Positions 1 through 5,184 of a DNA stretch of 5,555 nucleotides are shown one piece after another. This DNA is from Nitrososphaerota archaeon (GTDB lineage Archaea > Thermoproteota > Nitrososphaeria > Nitrososphaerales > Gagatemarchaeaceae). A program made the translations under genes and the position numbers. How positions within the stretch are numbered: the first letter of the stretch is position 1; each line of letters opens with the position of its first letter. The stretch spans positions 1-5,555 of the forward strand of contig VBPP01000115.1 in assembly GCA_005877365.1 (NCBI GenBank), given 5' to 3'. The notes beneath the pieces are model-generated. The model was not told the origin of the DNA, ran no database searches, and was given only the letters and a program-made list of their open reading frames with translations.

Positions 1-1
1 C

Positions 2-493
2 TACGGCAAGCTCGTTGCCGAGCTCATCGAAAGGATAAGGTCTCGCGGACAAACCTTCGACCTGATCATAGGAATCGCGAGAGGCGGCATCCCTGTCGCC
101 ATGGTCATCGCGGACCAGCTCGAGGTGCAGATAGACTTCATCAACGTGAAGTCCTACACGGGCGTCGCGGCGAGGGAAAAGCCCAGGATAGTCTCGACGC
201 TTACGGAGGACGTCAAGGGAAAGAGGGTGCTCGTGGTCGACGACTTGATAGACGAGGGTGACACGATGAGCACGGTCCTTGCGTACCTCAAGCCCAGGAA
301 GCCCAAATCTCTCAGCACAGCCGTACTCTTCAAGAAACCGTGGAGCAAACACGAGCCCGATTACTTTCTCGAGGTTCTGGACAAATGGGTGGTATTCCCG
401 TGGGAGCACGCCGAGGTAAAGAGACTGGCGGCCTCGACGGCTGCTGAGGCTAAGCGAGGGAGAGCGAGAGAAAACCGTTCGCCGCGACAATAG
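2..493 (+). CDS. Phosphoribosyltransferase (COG2236/Gpt-like), 5' partial
   Basis: This is a type I phosphoribosyltransferase whose N-terminus lies before the window. The frame is open from base 2 and gives 163 visible residues ending at TAG (491-493). The PRPP-binding loop is clear at about bases 227-268, reading VLVVDDLIDEGDTM, with the paired acidic residues that hold ribose and metal. An upstream IARGGIPVA segment (about bases 74-100) is the usual pyrophosphate-binding loop of this fold. A late FPWE motif is typical of the archaeal COG2236 group related to xanthine-guanine/hypoxanthine phosphoribosyltransferases. Such enzymes attach purine bases to PRPP in the cytosol for salvage; the base used here cannot be read from the sequence. 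The basic tail (KRGRARENRSPRQ) looks dispensable. An internal ATG at 101 is not the start, because the conserved IARGGIP loop lies upstream of it. The gene converges on the transporter with a 24-bp gap. Confidence 0.88.
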   Translation, partial: YGKLVAELIERIRSRGQTFDLIIGIARGGIPVAMVIADQLEVQIDFINVKSYTGVAAREKPRIVSTLTEDVKGKRVLVVDDLIDEGDTMSTVLAYLKPRKPKSLSTAVLFKKPWSKHEPDYFLEVLDKWVVFPWEHAEVKRLAASTAAEAKRGRARENRSPRQ

Positions 494-517
494 CTGCGGT
501 CAGACCGGAACCAACTA

Positions 518-1765
518 TCAGGGCAGAAGGGTGGTGTAGAGGAGAACACCGTTGAGACCGACGATGACTCCCGCCGTCAGCAGGGCCAAGGCAGTTATCA
601 CTCTCCTGTTTACGAATTGACCCATGACCTTCTTACGGCTCGTGTAGTAGATCAGCGGGATCAGCGGGAGAGGGATCATTAGGCTCAGCACCACCTGACT
701 GTATACGAGAAGCAGGAGGGGGTCATAGTGCAGGGATATGGCGATGCTGGTGGGTATGACGTTTATCACCCGCAAGATGATTCTCCTGAACCAGGGATTC
801 AGCTTAGTGCCCAGAAAGCCCTCCAGTATCGACTGCCCTGCCAGTACGCCCACCGTTGAGGATGACAACCCCGAGAAGAGCAACGTCAACGCGAAGACCA
901 CGCTGGCGGCAAAGCCGAAGAGCGGAGCCAGCGTCTTGTAGGCTTCGTTGACCGTAGCCACGGTGAGTCCGGCGGCGAAAAATGCGGCGGCGGACATGAT
1001 GAGTATCGCCATGTTGATCAGGCCTGCCACGGTGAGGTTTCCAATCGCATCCCACTTGTGGTATCGCAGCAGCTTCTTCCTCTGCTCGAGGTCAAGCCCG
1101 ACAGCCCTGGCCTTTGTGAGCGACGAGTGGAGCACGAGGGCGTGGGGCATTACCGTGGCTCCGATGATACCGACCACCAGAAAGAGCTGATTGCTGCCGA
1201 CTAGCGTGGGGATTATCAGCCCGCTGCCGACGGCGACGGCATTCGGCCCAACGAGGAAGATCTCGTAGACGTAGCCGAGCCCGATGCCGAAGACGAGCAT
1301 CGTTATCATCAATTCGATTCTGCGAAACTTCTTGCCGGCGAACGCGAAGACAACGATCACATCGAAGGCTGAAATCCAGGCCGCCACGAGGAGCGATATC
1401 GCCCCCCCGGAGAGGAGATAGATAGCAGAGGTGACGCCCAGAAACTCTGCCAGGTCCGTGAAGACGGCGAAGACTTCAGACGCCAGCCAGTACGGAATTA
1501 CCCTCGAGCGTCTGCCAAGGCTCTGCCTAATCAGTTCGGCCAGCGATTGGCTGGTGGCTATCCCCAGCTTTCCCGAAAGGTACTGGAGTAGCATTCCCAT
1601 CAGGTTGGCCAGCAAGACAGCCCAGAGCAGTAGGTAGCCGTACCTCGCTCCGGCCGTTATGTCTGTCCCGAAGTTCCCGGGGTCGATGTACGCGACGGCA
1701 GCGAGCGTTGCCGGGCCAAAGTAGCTGAGATAACCGGATAGTCCGGTCCCAATCCCCCGTTGCAT
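518..1765 (-). CDS. mntH: NRAMP-family Mn2+/Fe2+ transporter (MntH-like)
   Basis: Proton-coupled divalent metal importer of the inner membrane, with about 11 hydrophobic segments. With the ATG at 1765 it has 415 residues. The metal-site motifs are intact: DPGN in TM1 (residues 28-31), MPH in TM6 (206-208), DLAEFLG in TM3 (about 104-110) and SQVVLS in TM10 (about 356-361). The Met of MPH is the thioether ligand that favours Mn/Fe over Mg/Ca in known NRAMPs. Three in-frame starts exist. GTG 1837 (439 aa) lies only about 16 bp from the TATA-like box and is probably not transcribed. ATG 1822 (434 aa) would fit a nearly leaderless mRNA. ATG 1765 has a strong GGGGAGG 4 nt upstream and is preferred. 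The gene is divergent from an MntR-like regulator with a palindrome between them, so manganese-dependent repression is inferred. Function is well supported; the start is less certain. Confidence 0.95.
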   Translation of the reverse strand: MQRGIGTGLSGYLSYFGPATLAAVAYIDPGNFGTDITAGARYGYLLLWAVLLANLMGMLLQYLSGKLGIATSQSLAELIRQSLGRRSRVIPYWLASEVFAVFTDLAEFLGVTSAIYLLSGGAISLLVAAWISAFDVIVVFAFAGKKFRRIELMITMLVFGIGLGYVYEIFLVGPNAVAVGSGLIIPTLVGSNQLFLVVGIIGATVMPHALVLHSSLTKARAVGLDLEQRKKLLRYHKWDAIGNLTVAGLINMAILIMSAAAFFAAGLTVATVNEAYKTLAPLFGFAASVVFALTLLFSGLSSSTVGVLAGQSILEGFLGTKLNPWFRRIILRVINVIPTSIAISLHYDPLLLLVYSQVVLSLMIPLPLIPLIYYTSRKKVMGQFVNRRVITALALLTAGVIVGLNGVLLYTTLLP

Positions 1766-1769
1766 TTTT

Positions 1770-1776
1770 CCTCCCC
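1770..1776 (-). promoter_or_regulatory. Ribosome binding site deciding the transporter start
   Basis: On the minus strand GGGGAGG is followed by AAAA and then ATG at 1765. This is the best Shine-Dalgarno match near any of the three candidate starts of the transporter, and it favours the 415-residue form over the longer GTG (1837) and ATG (1822) versions. It implies a leader of roughly 60 nt if transcription starts about 25 bp beyond the TATA-like box at 1849-1856. Confidence 0.6.
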
Positions 1777-1848
1777 TGCCGAGTTCAGGCGCATCGGGTG
1801 TCCTCTTCCAAGGGGGCTTCATGAATCGAGTCGCCACCCATTCACTCG

Positions 1849-1856
1849 TTATTTAA
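1849..1856 (-). promoter_or_regulatory. TATA-like box of the transporter gene
   Basis: The minus strand reads TTAAATAA here, in an AT-rich pocket of an otherwise GC-rich window. An archaeal TATA box at this place predicts transcription start near 1826-1828. That would leave the GTG at 1837 untranscribed, and allow either a near-leaderless ATG at 1822 or a leadered ATG at 1765. The upstream flank, where TFB would bind, lies inside the palindrome at 1854-1875. Confidence 0.5.
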
Positions 1857-1875
1857 GTTAGATGACCCTAACTTA
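1854..1875. promoter_or_regulatory. Palindromic operator, probable MntR/DtxR site
   Basis: Perfect 8-bp inverted repeat TAAGTTAG and CTAACTTA around a 6-bp spacer (ATGACC). The half-site GTTAG/CTAAC resembles the arms of DtxR-family boxes (consensus arms of the TTAGGTTAG/CTAACCTAA kind), though the spacer is longer than in the classical DtxR box. It lies between the divergent transporter and regulator genes and overlaps the transporter's TATA-like box by 3 bp, so a bound regulator would block TBP/TFB. The regulator's own TATA box is about 36 bp away. The palindrome is seen directly; the assignment to this regulator is inference from position and half-site. Confidence 0.65.
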
Positions 1876-1910
1876 CTTAGATAGTTCAAAGTTCCGTAGG
1901 CCTCAAAACC

Positions 1911-1916
1911 TTTAAA
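1911..1916 (+). promoter_or_regulatory. TATA-like box of the mntR-like gene
   Basis: TTTAAA in the context ACCTTTAAAC, centred about 30 bp upstream of the TTG at 1944. The predicted transcription start near 1939-1941 leaves almost no leader, so the regulator mRNA is probably leaderless. Two copies of TCTGGA (1918-1923 and 1925-1930) lie between this box and the start. Confidence 0.5.
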
Positions 1917-1943
1917 CTCTGGAGTCTGGACTTCTCGCCTAGG

Positions 1944-2381
1944 TTGGCGAGAACAACCCTGTTGAGGAGGGAGACACCTCGCGCGGAGGACTACCTCGAG
2001 GTGGTCTACGACCTCATACACGAGAAGGGTTACGCGACGACAAGTGACATCTCTGAGAGACTGAACGTAAAGCCGCCCACCGTCTCAAACATGGTAGGTA
2101 AGCTGGCGGCGAAGGGCTATCTCAAGCACGAGAGGTATCGCGGGATGAACCTCACCGAGCACGGCGAGAATGTCGCCCGATCCGTGATAAGGAGACACGA
2201 AGTGATTTCGGAGCTGCTCTCCATGATAGGGGTAGCGGACGACGTTGCCTACGAAGATACCGAGGGAATAGAGCATCACGTTCAGCCCACCACGATCCGA
2301 AGGATCGAGAGGCTGGCGGAGTACCTCCGCCAGAACCCGGAGTCGCTGAAGTCGATAAGGAAATTTATTGAAGAAAAGTAG
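1944..2381 (+). CDS. mntR: DtxR-superfamily metal regulator, MntR type
   Basis: Cytosolic metal-dependent repressor of 145 residues, with an N-terminal winged helix (about 12-72, recognition helix near PPTVSNMVGKL) and a metal-binding/dimerisation domain (about 75-145). The C-terminal SH3-like domain of DtxR/IdeR is absent, as in Bacillus subtilis MntR (142 aa). Aligned from memory with that protein, all six metal ligands are present: D16, E19, H85, E107, E110 and H111, matching D8, E11, H77, E99, E102 and H103. Asp at the first position, rather than the Met of DtxR, points to Mn2+ sensing. The start is TTG at 1944, chosen because the TATA-like box lies about 30 bp upstream and there is no Shine-Dalgarno; TTG at 1962 is an alternative that keeps all ligands. 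It is divergent from the NRAMP gene, its likely target through the palindrome at 1854-1875. Mn-specific repression is inferred from ligands and neighbourhood. Confidence 0.93.
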   Translation: MARTTLLRRETPRAEDYLEVVYDLIHEKGYATTSDISERLNVKPPTVSNMVGKLAAKGYLKHERYRGMNLTEHGENVARSVIRRHEVISELLSMIGVADDVAYEDTEGIEHHVQPTTIRRIERLAEYLRQNPESLKSIRKFIEEK

Positions 2382-2397
2382 AGTAGGCTACTTTTCT
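2372..2397. terminator. Hairpin between convergent genes, probable two-way terminator
   Basis: Perfect 10-bp inverted repeat AGAAAAGTAG / CTACTTTTCT with a 6-nt loop (AGTAGG). It includes the last three codons of the regulator and reaches the stop of the Nudix gene. Each strand reads a short T-rich tract in the distal arm (CTACTTTTCT; on the minus strand it continues to CTTTTCTTC), which suits archaeal T-tract termination in both directions. Termination is inferred; the symmetry is seen directly. Confidence 0.55.
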
Positions 2398-2954
2398 CAC
2401 TCTCTCCCGAGCAGGGCTGAAATCATTCTGTAGCTCAATCCCCAGATGACGTAGTCATGATAGACATACGCGGGGACCTTCGCGTTCTCGCCCCCCCTCT
2501 GCAGAGCGTAGGTTGACCTCGAATTTTCGCGCAGGAATACCTCTATCGGAATCCATCGGTAGGAGGAGACTTCGGCGTTGGGTTCAACCCGCTCCTCCTT
2601 CCTCGTCAAGAAGGCGCAGGGCACGACGAGCATCGTCCCCGTGTGTGTCCTGAAAACTCCGAGGTGTCCCAGGTAGATGGCCGAACGCCGCAGGTCTATC
2701 CCGACCTCTTCCTTCGTCTCCCTCGTCGCCGTTTCGAGCAGCGACCTGTCGTACCTCTCTCGTCTCCCGCCCGGGAACGCTACCTGTCCCGACCAGGGGT
2801 CACCCTTGCGTTCGGCCCTCTTTATCATCAGGGTCTTCAGAGAGGGCCCCGCGAGTGTTATCGCGACGCCCGCCATCGCCTCCCCCGGGGGCTCGTGCGG
2901 TTCCCCCGGAGTCAGTTTACTCTTCACCAATCGGAGGAGTGCGTCAGAATCCAT
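2397..2954 (-). CDS. Nudix hydrolase, CoA pyrophosphatase-like
   Basis: Cytosolic Nudix pyrophosphohydrolase of 185 residues from ATG 2954. The Nudix box runs from GG (62-63) through RETKEEVGI (78-86), giving the metal-binding REx2EE core. Upstream, LMIKRAERKGDPWSGQVAFPGG (about 42-63) resembles the extra LLTxR...GxxxFPGG motif that marks the CoA-diphosphohydrolase branch, and the spacing inside the box (one residue longer than MutT, with D69 for the usual Glu) also fits that branch. IWGLSYRMI near the C-terminus (170-178) is another family feature. Substrate (CoA, acyl-CoA or another nucleoside diphosphate derivative) is inferred. The open frame extends to 3131, but that extension lies antisense to the thioredoxin gene, contains a Cys run and has no Nudix character. 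ATG 2954 lies about 26 bp from a TATA-like box and fits a leaderless mRNA. It converges with the regulator. Confidence 0.88.
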   Translation of the reverse strand: MDSDALLRLVKSKLTPGEPHEPPGEAMAGVAITLAGPSLKTLMIKRAERKGDPWSGQVAFPGGRRERYDRSLLETATRETKEEVGIDLRRSAIYLGHLGVFRTHTGTMLVVPCAFLTRKEERVEPNAEVSSYRWIPIEVFLRENSRSTYALQRGGENAKVPAYVYHDYVIWGLSYRMISALLGRE

Positions 2955-2975
2955 CACCGGTCCGGCCGCTTTCAA

Positions 2976-2986
2976 TTTTAAATAAT
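2976..2986. promoter_or_regulatory. Shared bidirectional TATA-like element
   Basis: TTTTAAATAAT, an AT-rich near-symmetric core, is the only TATA-like sequence between the divergent Nudix and thioredoxin genes. On the minus strand its TTTAAA centre (2979/2980) is about 26 bp from ATG 2954, which fits leaderless transcription of the Nudix gene. On the plus strand it predicts a start near 3005-3007, giving a leader of about 42 nt before the thioredoxin ATG at 3048. Confidence 0.5.
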
Positions 2987-3037
2987 CATCGTCGAACGGT
3001 CGAGGCGCTTGGAGGACTCTGAACTTCATAGGATTCT

Positions 3038-3042
3038 GGAGG
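3038..3042 (+). promoter_or_regulatory. Ribosome binding site of the thioredoxin gene
   Basis: GGAGG with a 5-nt spacer (CGAAG) before ATG 3048. It favours this start over the upstream TTG at 3009, ATG 3057 (spacer too long) and ATG 3102 (only a weak GGCGGG upstream). Confidence 0.55.
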
Positions 3043-3047
3043 CGAAG

Positions 3048-3434
3048 ATGAAGAAGATGACAACAACAACAACGGAGGCATCGAAGCTGGCGGGAACGAC
3101 AATGGTCAAATTGACGGAAGAGAACTTTCAAGCCTACAGCAATGCCTCGAAGCCTTTGCTCGTCGACTTCTGGGCGGAGTGGTGTGGCCCCTGCAAGGTG
3201 ATGGAGCCCGTTATCGAGAGGCTCTCGAGGAAGTACGCAGACCAGATAACATTCGGGAAGGTCAACGTCGATGAAGAGATGAACCTCTCTTCAAGATTCC
3301 AGGTCTTCTCGATACCGACCTTCATGCTCTTCAGAGGAGGAAACCCCATCGACGCTGTCATCGGTGCGGTGGGCGAGGCCGCCCTCGAGCAATTCCTGAA
3401 GAGGGCGCTAAACGGTTCTGGCGCATACCGATAA
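3048..3434 (+). CDS. Thioredoxin
   Basis: Small cytosolic disulfide oxidoreductase of 128 residues. The thioredoxin fold is complete: FWAEWCGPCK with the redox cysteines at C46 and C49, the buried Asp in VDFWAEW (D40), the VNVDEE strand, and the cis-proline in SIPTF (P90). The end of the fold is FRGGNPIDAVIGAVGEAALEQFL. There is no signal peptide or membrane segment. ATG 3048 is chosen for its GGAGG. It adds an unusual N-terminal stretch of about 18 residues with five consecutive Thr, encoded by an ACA/ACG triplet run at 3060-3074. ATG 3102 would give a standard 110-residue protein, and TTG 3009 a 141-residue form. The gene ends in tandem TAA codons, 17 nt before the BtpA-family gene, so it probably heads that transcript. 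A general role in reducing protein disulfides is known for the family; no specific partner is evident. Confidence 0.92.
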   Translation: MKKMTTTTTEASKLAGTTMVKLTEENFQAYSNASKPLLVDFWAEWCGPCKVMEPVIERLSRKYADQITFGKVNVDEEMNLSSRFQVFSIPTFMLFRGGNPIDAVIGAVGEAALEQFLKRALNGSGAYR

Positions 3435-3451
3435 TAACGACCCTCCTCCAG

Positions 3452-4258
3452 ATGGGAAGAGTGGACTTCAGGAAAATATTCTCAGCGGAGTTTCCAATCA
3501 TCGCGCCCGTCGTCGTAAAACCGCTTCCGGGTTCGCCCGGCTATGCGGGCGATCTCGAAAGGGTGATTGCGGCCGCCGTGAAGGACGCGAAGTTACTCGA
3601 TGAGGGCGGCGTCGACGGGCTTTCGTTCGAGAACCTCGGCGACGCTCCATTCTTCAAGAACGTTGCGCCCCCTGAGACCATCGCCTCCCTCGGTAGAGTG
3701 ATAGGCGAGGTAAGGCGGGCCTCATCGCTCCCAATTGGGGTGAACGTCCTTCGCAACTGCGCGAGCGCCTCGCTCGCCCTCTCCTATGTACACGGTGGGA
3801 GATGGATAAGAGTCAACGTGCTGACCGAGGCCTACGTCACTGACCAGGGTATCATCGAGGGTACCGCGGCCGACCTGATGAGGTACAGGCGGATGTTGGG
3901 CGCTGAGGGTGTCGCGGTCTTCGCTGACGTCCACGTCAAGCACGCGGCGCCACTCGTCCAGCGCCCCATTCGTGAATCGGCGCTCGATATGGTCGAGAGG
4001 GGGATGGCCGACGCGCTCATCGTGACCGGTCCGAGGACCGGAAGCCCGCCGTCGGCGGAGGACCTGAAGGCTGTAAAAGGGCTGAAGGAAGTCCTGATAG
4101 GCAGCGGCCTTGACCATGAGAACGCGAGGAGTTTGCTGCCGCTGGCTGACGGGGCGATTGTCGCTTCCTGCTTAAGGAAGGGCGGCAACGTCATGAATCC
4201 AGTGGACCCCCAAAGAGTCCGGAGCTTCCTCTCCATCGTACGAAGTCTGAGGAGATGA
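3452..4258 (+). CDS. btpA: BtpA/SgcQ-family TIM-barrel protein
   Basis: A 268-residue protein recognised as the BtpA/SgcQ family (COG0434) by its ordered motifs: KPLPGSPGY (23-31), GVDGLSFENLGDAPF (53-67), GVNVLRN (96-102), RWIRVNVL (117-124), VTDQGIIEGTA (129-139), FADVHVKHAAPL (158-169), ADALIVTGPRTG (186-197) and LIGSGL (215-220). The pattern is a phosphate-binding-type (beta/alpha)8 barrel. Cyanobacterial BtpA affects photosystem I accumulation, which cannot apply here; the archaeal role and reaction are not established. Two usually conserved positions differ: the residue after GVNVLRN is Cys (C103) rather than Asp, and the His common before LKPLPG is Val. ATG 3452 has no Shine-Dalgarno and may be read by coupling to the thioredoxin gene 17 nt upstream; GTG 3461 is an alternative. 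Its stop overlaps the kinase start, so the two products probably act together, perhaps on a phosphorylated sugar or nucleoside (inference). Confidence 0.88.
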   Translation: MGRVDFRKIFSAEFPIIAPVVVKPLPGSPGYAGDLERVIAAAVKDAKLLDEGGVDGLSFENLGDAPFFKNVAPPETIASLGRVIGEVRRASSLPIGVNVLRNCASASLALSYVHGGRWIRVNVLTEAYVTDQGIIEGTAADLMRYRRMLGAEGVAVFADVHVKHAAPLVQRPIRESALDMVERGMADALIVTGPRTGSPPSAEDLKAVKGLKEVLIGSGLDHENARSLLPLADGAIVASCLRKGGNVMNPVDPQRVRSFLSIVRSLRR

Positions 4259-5184
4259 AGGTCCTAGTCATCGGGGACCTGAGCGTGTCGGTCGCCGCGG
4301 AGACCCCGAGGCTTCCCCGCCCCGGAGAAAACCTGATTCTCCGTAATCCAACCCTCATCGCGAGCGGTGTCGCTGCGAATATCTCCGCCGACCTCAGGGG
4401 GCTAGGGGTCGATACCTACGTCTCCGGCGTGGTTGGGAGGGATGTCTTCGGCTCGGTCGTCGTCCACGAGCTGACGTCGTGGGGCGTGCACACGCGATAC
4501 ATCGGGAGGTCCCTTAGACCCACGAGCATCTTCATGGTTATCGTTGACGGCGACGGGGAGCGTACGATGATAGGATACCGTGGAGCCAGCGAGACTCTCC
4601 GCCTGGACCGCCAACTCATCGAGGAGATCGAGCCAGATTGGGTTCACGTCTCCGGCTACACCCTGCTGAACCGTGGCCAGGAGAAAGAGCTGGGGCCGTT
4701 CATCAAGGCGGCCACTTCGAAGGGGGTCGCCTCCCTCGACCTCGAGGGGGTCGCGTACAGCGCGAGGTCTCTCCCGCTTGAGGGTGCGTATGTCTTCTGC
4801 AACCAGGACGAGTACAACTCCTACTTCAGGACGAAGGAGGTGGCTCCCCTCTCCTACCCCTTTACGACCCTCCTCAAGGCCGGCCCCAGCGGCTCCTACC
4901 TGATCAGGCGAGGAGGCTTGCGGCGGTTCAGGGCCTTCAAGACGGAAGTCAGGGATACCAACGGGGCAGGAGACGCCTTCAACGCGGGTTTCATCTACGC
5001 GAGGCTGAGCGGTTTCAGCGAGGAGGAGGCGTGCGTCTGGGGCAACGCAAGCGCCTCCCTGAAGGTCTCCAGGCCGGGGCCACACCCGAGAATCGGCAAG
5101 GACAAGGTGGAGGCGCTCGTAAGAGGAAGACTCAAGAGACTCTCGTCCCGTCGAGGAGGAAGATATCCGCCTCGTCCAGCTTGA
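4255..5184 (+). CDS. PfkB-family (ribokinase-like) carbohydrate kinase
   Basis: A 309-residue cytosolic kinase of the ribokinase/PfkB superfamily, transferring phosphate from ATP or ADP to a sugar or nucleoside hydroxyl. PfkB signature 2 is complete at DTNGAGDAFNAGF (234-246), with D240 as the expected catalytic base and GAG forming the anion hole. The NxxE motif is present (N183, E186). The N-terminal lobe has GDLSVSVA (7-14) and SGVAANIS (37-44) where family members usually carry GDxxxD and GGxxxN. Thus the typical sugar-binding Asp is Ser12 and the first Gly of the pair is Ser37, which suggests an unusual substrate. The start overlaps the BtpA stop in an ATGA junction with GAGGAG directly before it, a sign of translational coupling. 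The last 15 or so residues are basic, lie beyond the expected end of the fold, and are antisense to the phosphoesterase end. Kinase activity is probable; substrate unknown. Confidence 0.92.
   Translation: MKVLVIGDLSVSVAAETPRLPRPGENLILRNPTLIASGVAANISADLRGLGVDTYVSGVVGRDVFGSVVVHELTSWGVHTRYIGRSLRPTSIFMVIVDGDGERTMIGYRGASETLRLDRQLIEEIEPDWVHVSGYTLLNRGQEKELGPFIKAATSKGVASLDLEGVAYSARSLPLEGAYVFCNQDEYNSYFRTKEVAPLSYPFTTLLKAGPSGSYLIRRGGLRRFRAFKTEVRDTNGAGDAFNAGFIYARLSGFSEEEACVWGNASASLKVSRPGPHPRIGKDKVEALVRGRLKRLSSRRGGRYPPRPA

Noticed and set aside
497..507. Small hairpin CGGT-CAG-ACCG between the phosphoribosyltransferase and NRAMP ends
   Set aside because: Only 4-bp arms and no T tract follows on either strand, so terminator function cannot be supported.
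738..1637. Several short open frames on both strands inside the NRAMP gene
   Set aside because: No motifs, and they overlap transmembrane coding sequence whose own frame is fully conserved.
1838..1943. Possible riboswitch (yybP-ykoY Mn type) upstream of the transporter
   Set aside because: The region is only about 106 bp, is shared by two divergent promoters, and shows no conserved loop sequences. The palindrome and TATA boxes explain it.
2643..2985. Two plus-strand open frames opposite the Nudix gene
   Set aside because: Low-complexity Arg/Ser/Pro-rich translations in shadow of the intact Nudix box on the minus strand.
3722..4236. Two overlapping minus-strand open frames opposite the BtpA-family gene
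   Set aside because: They are antisense to a well-conserved coding region, show no domain features, and have no promoter or ribosome binding site.
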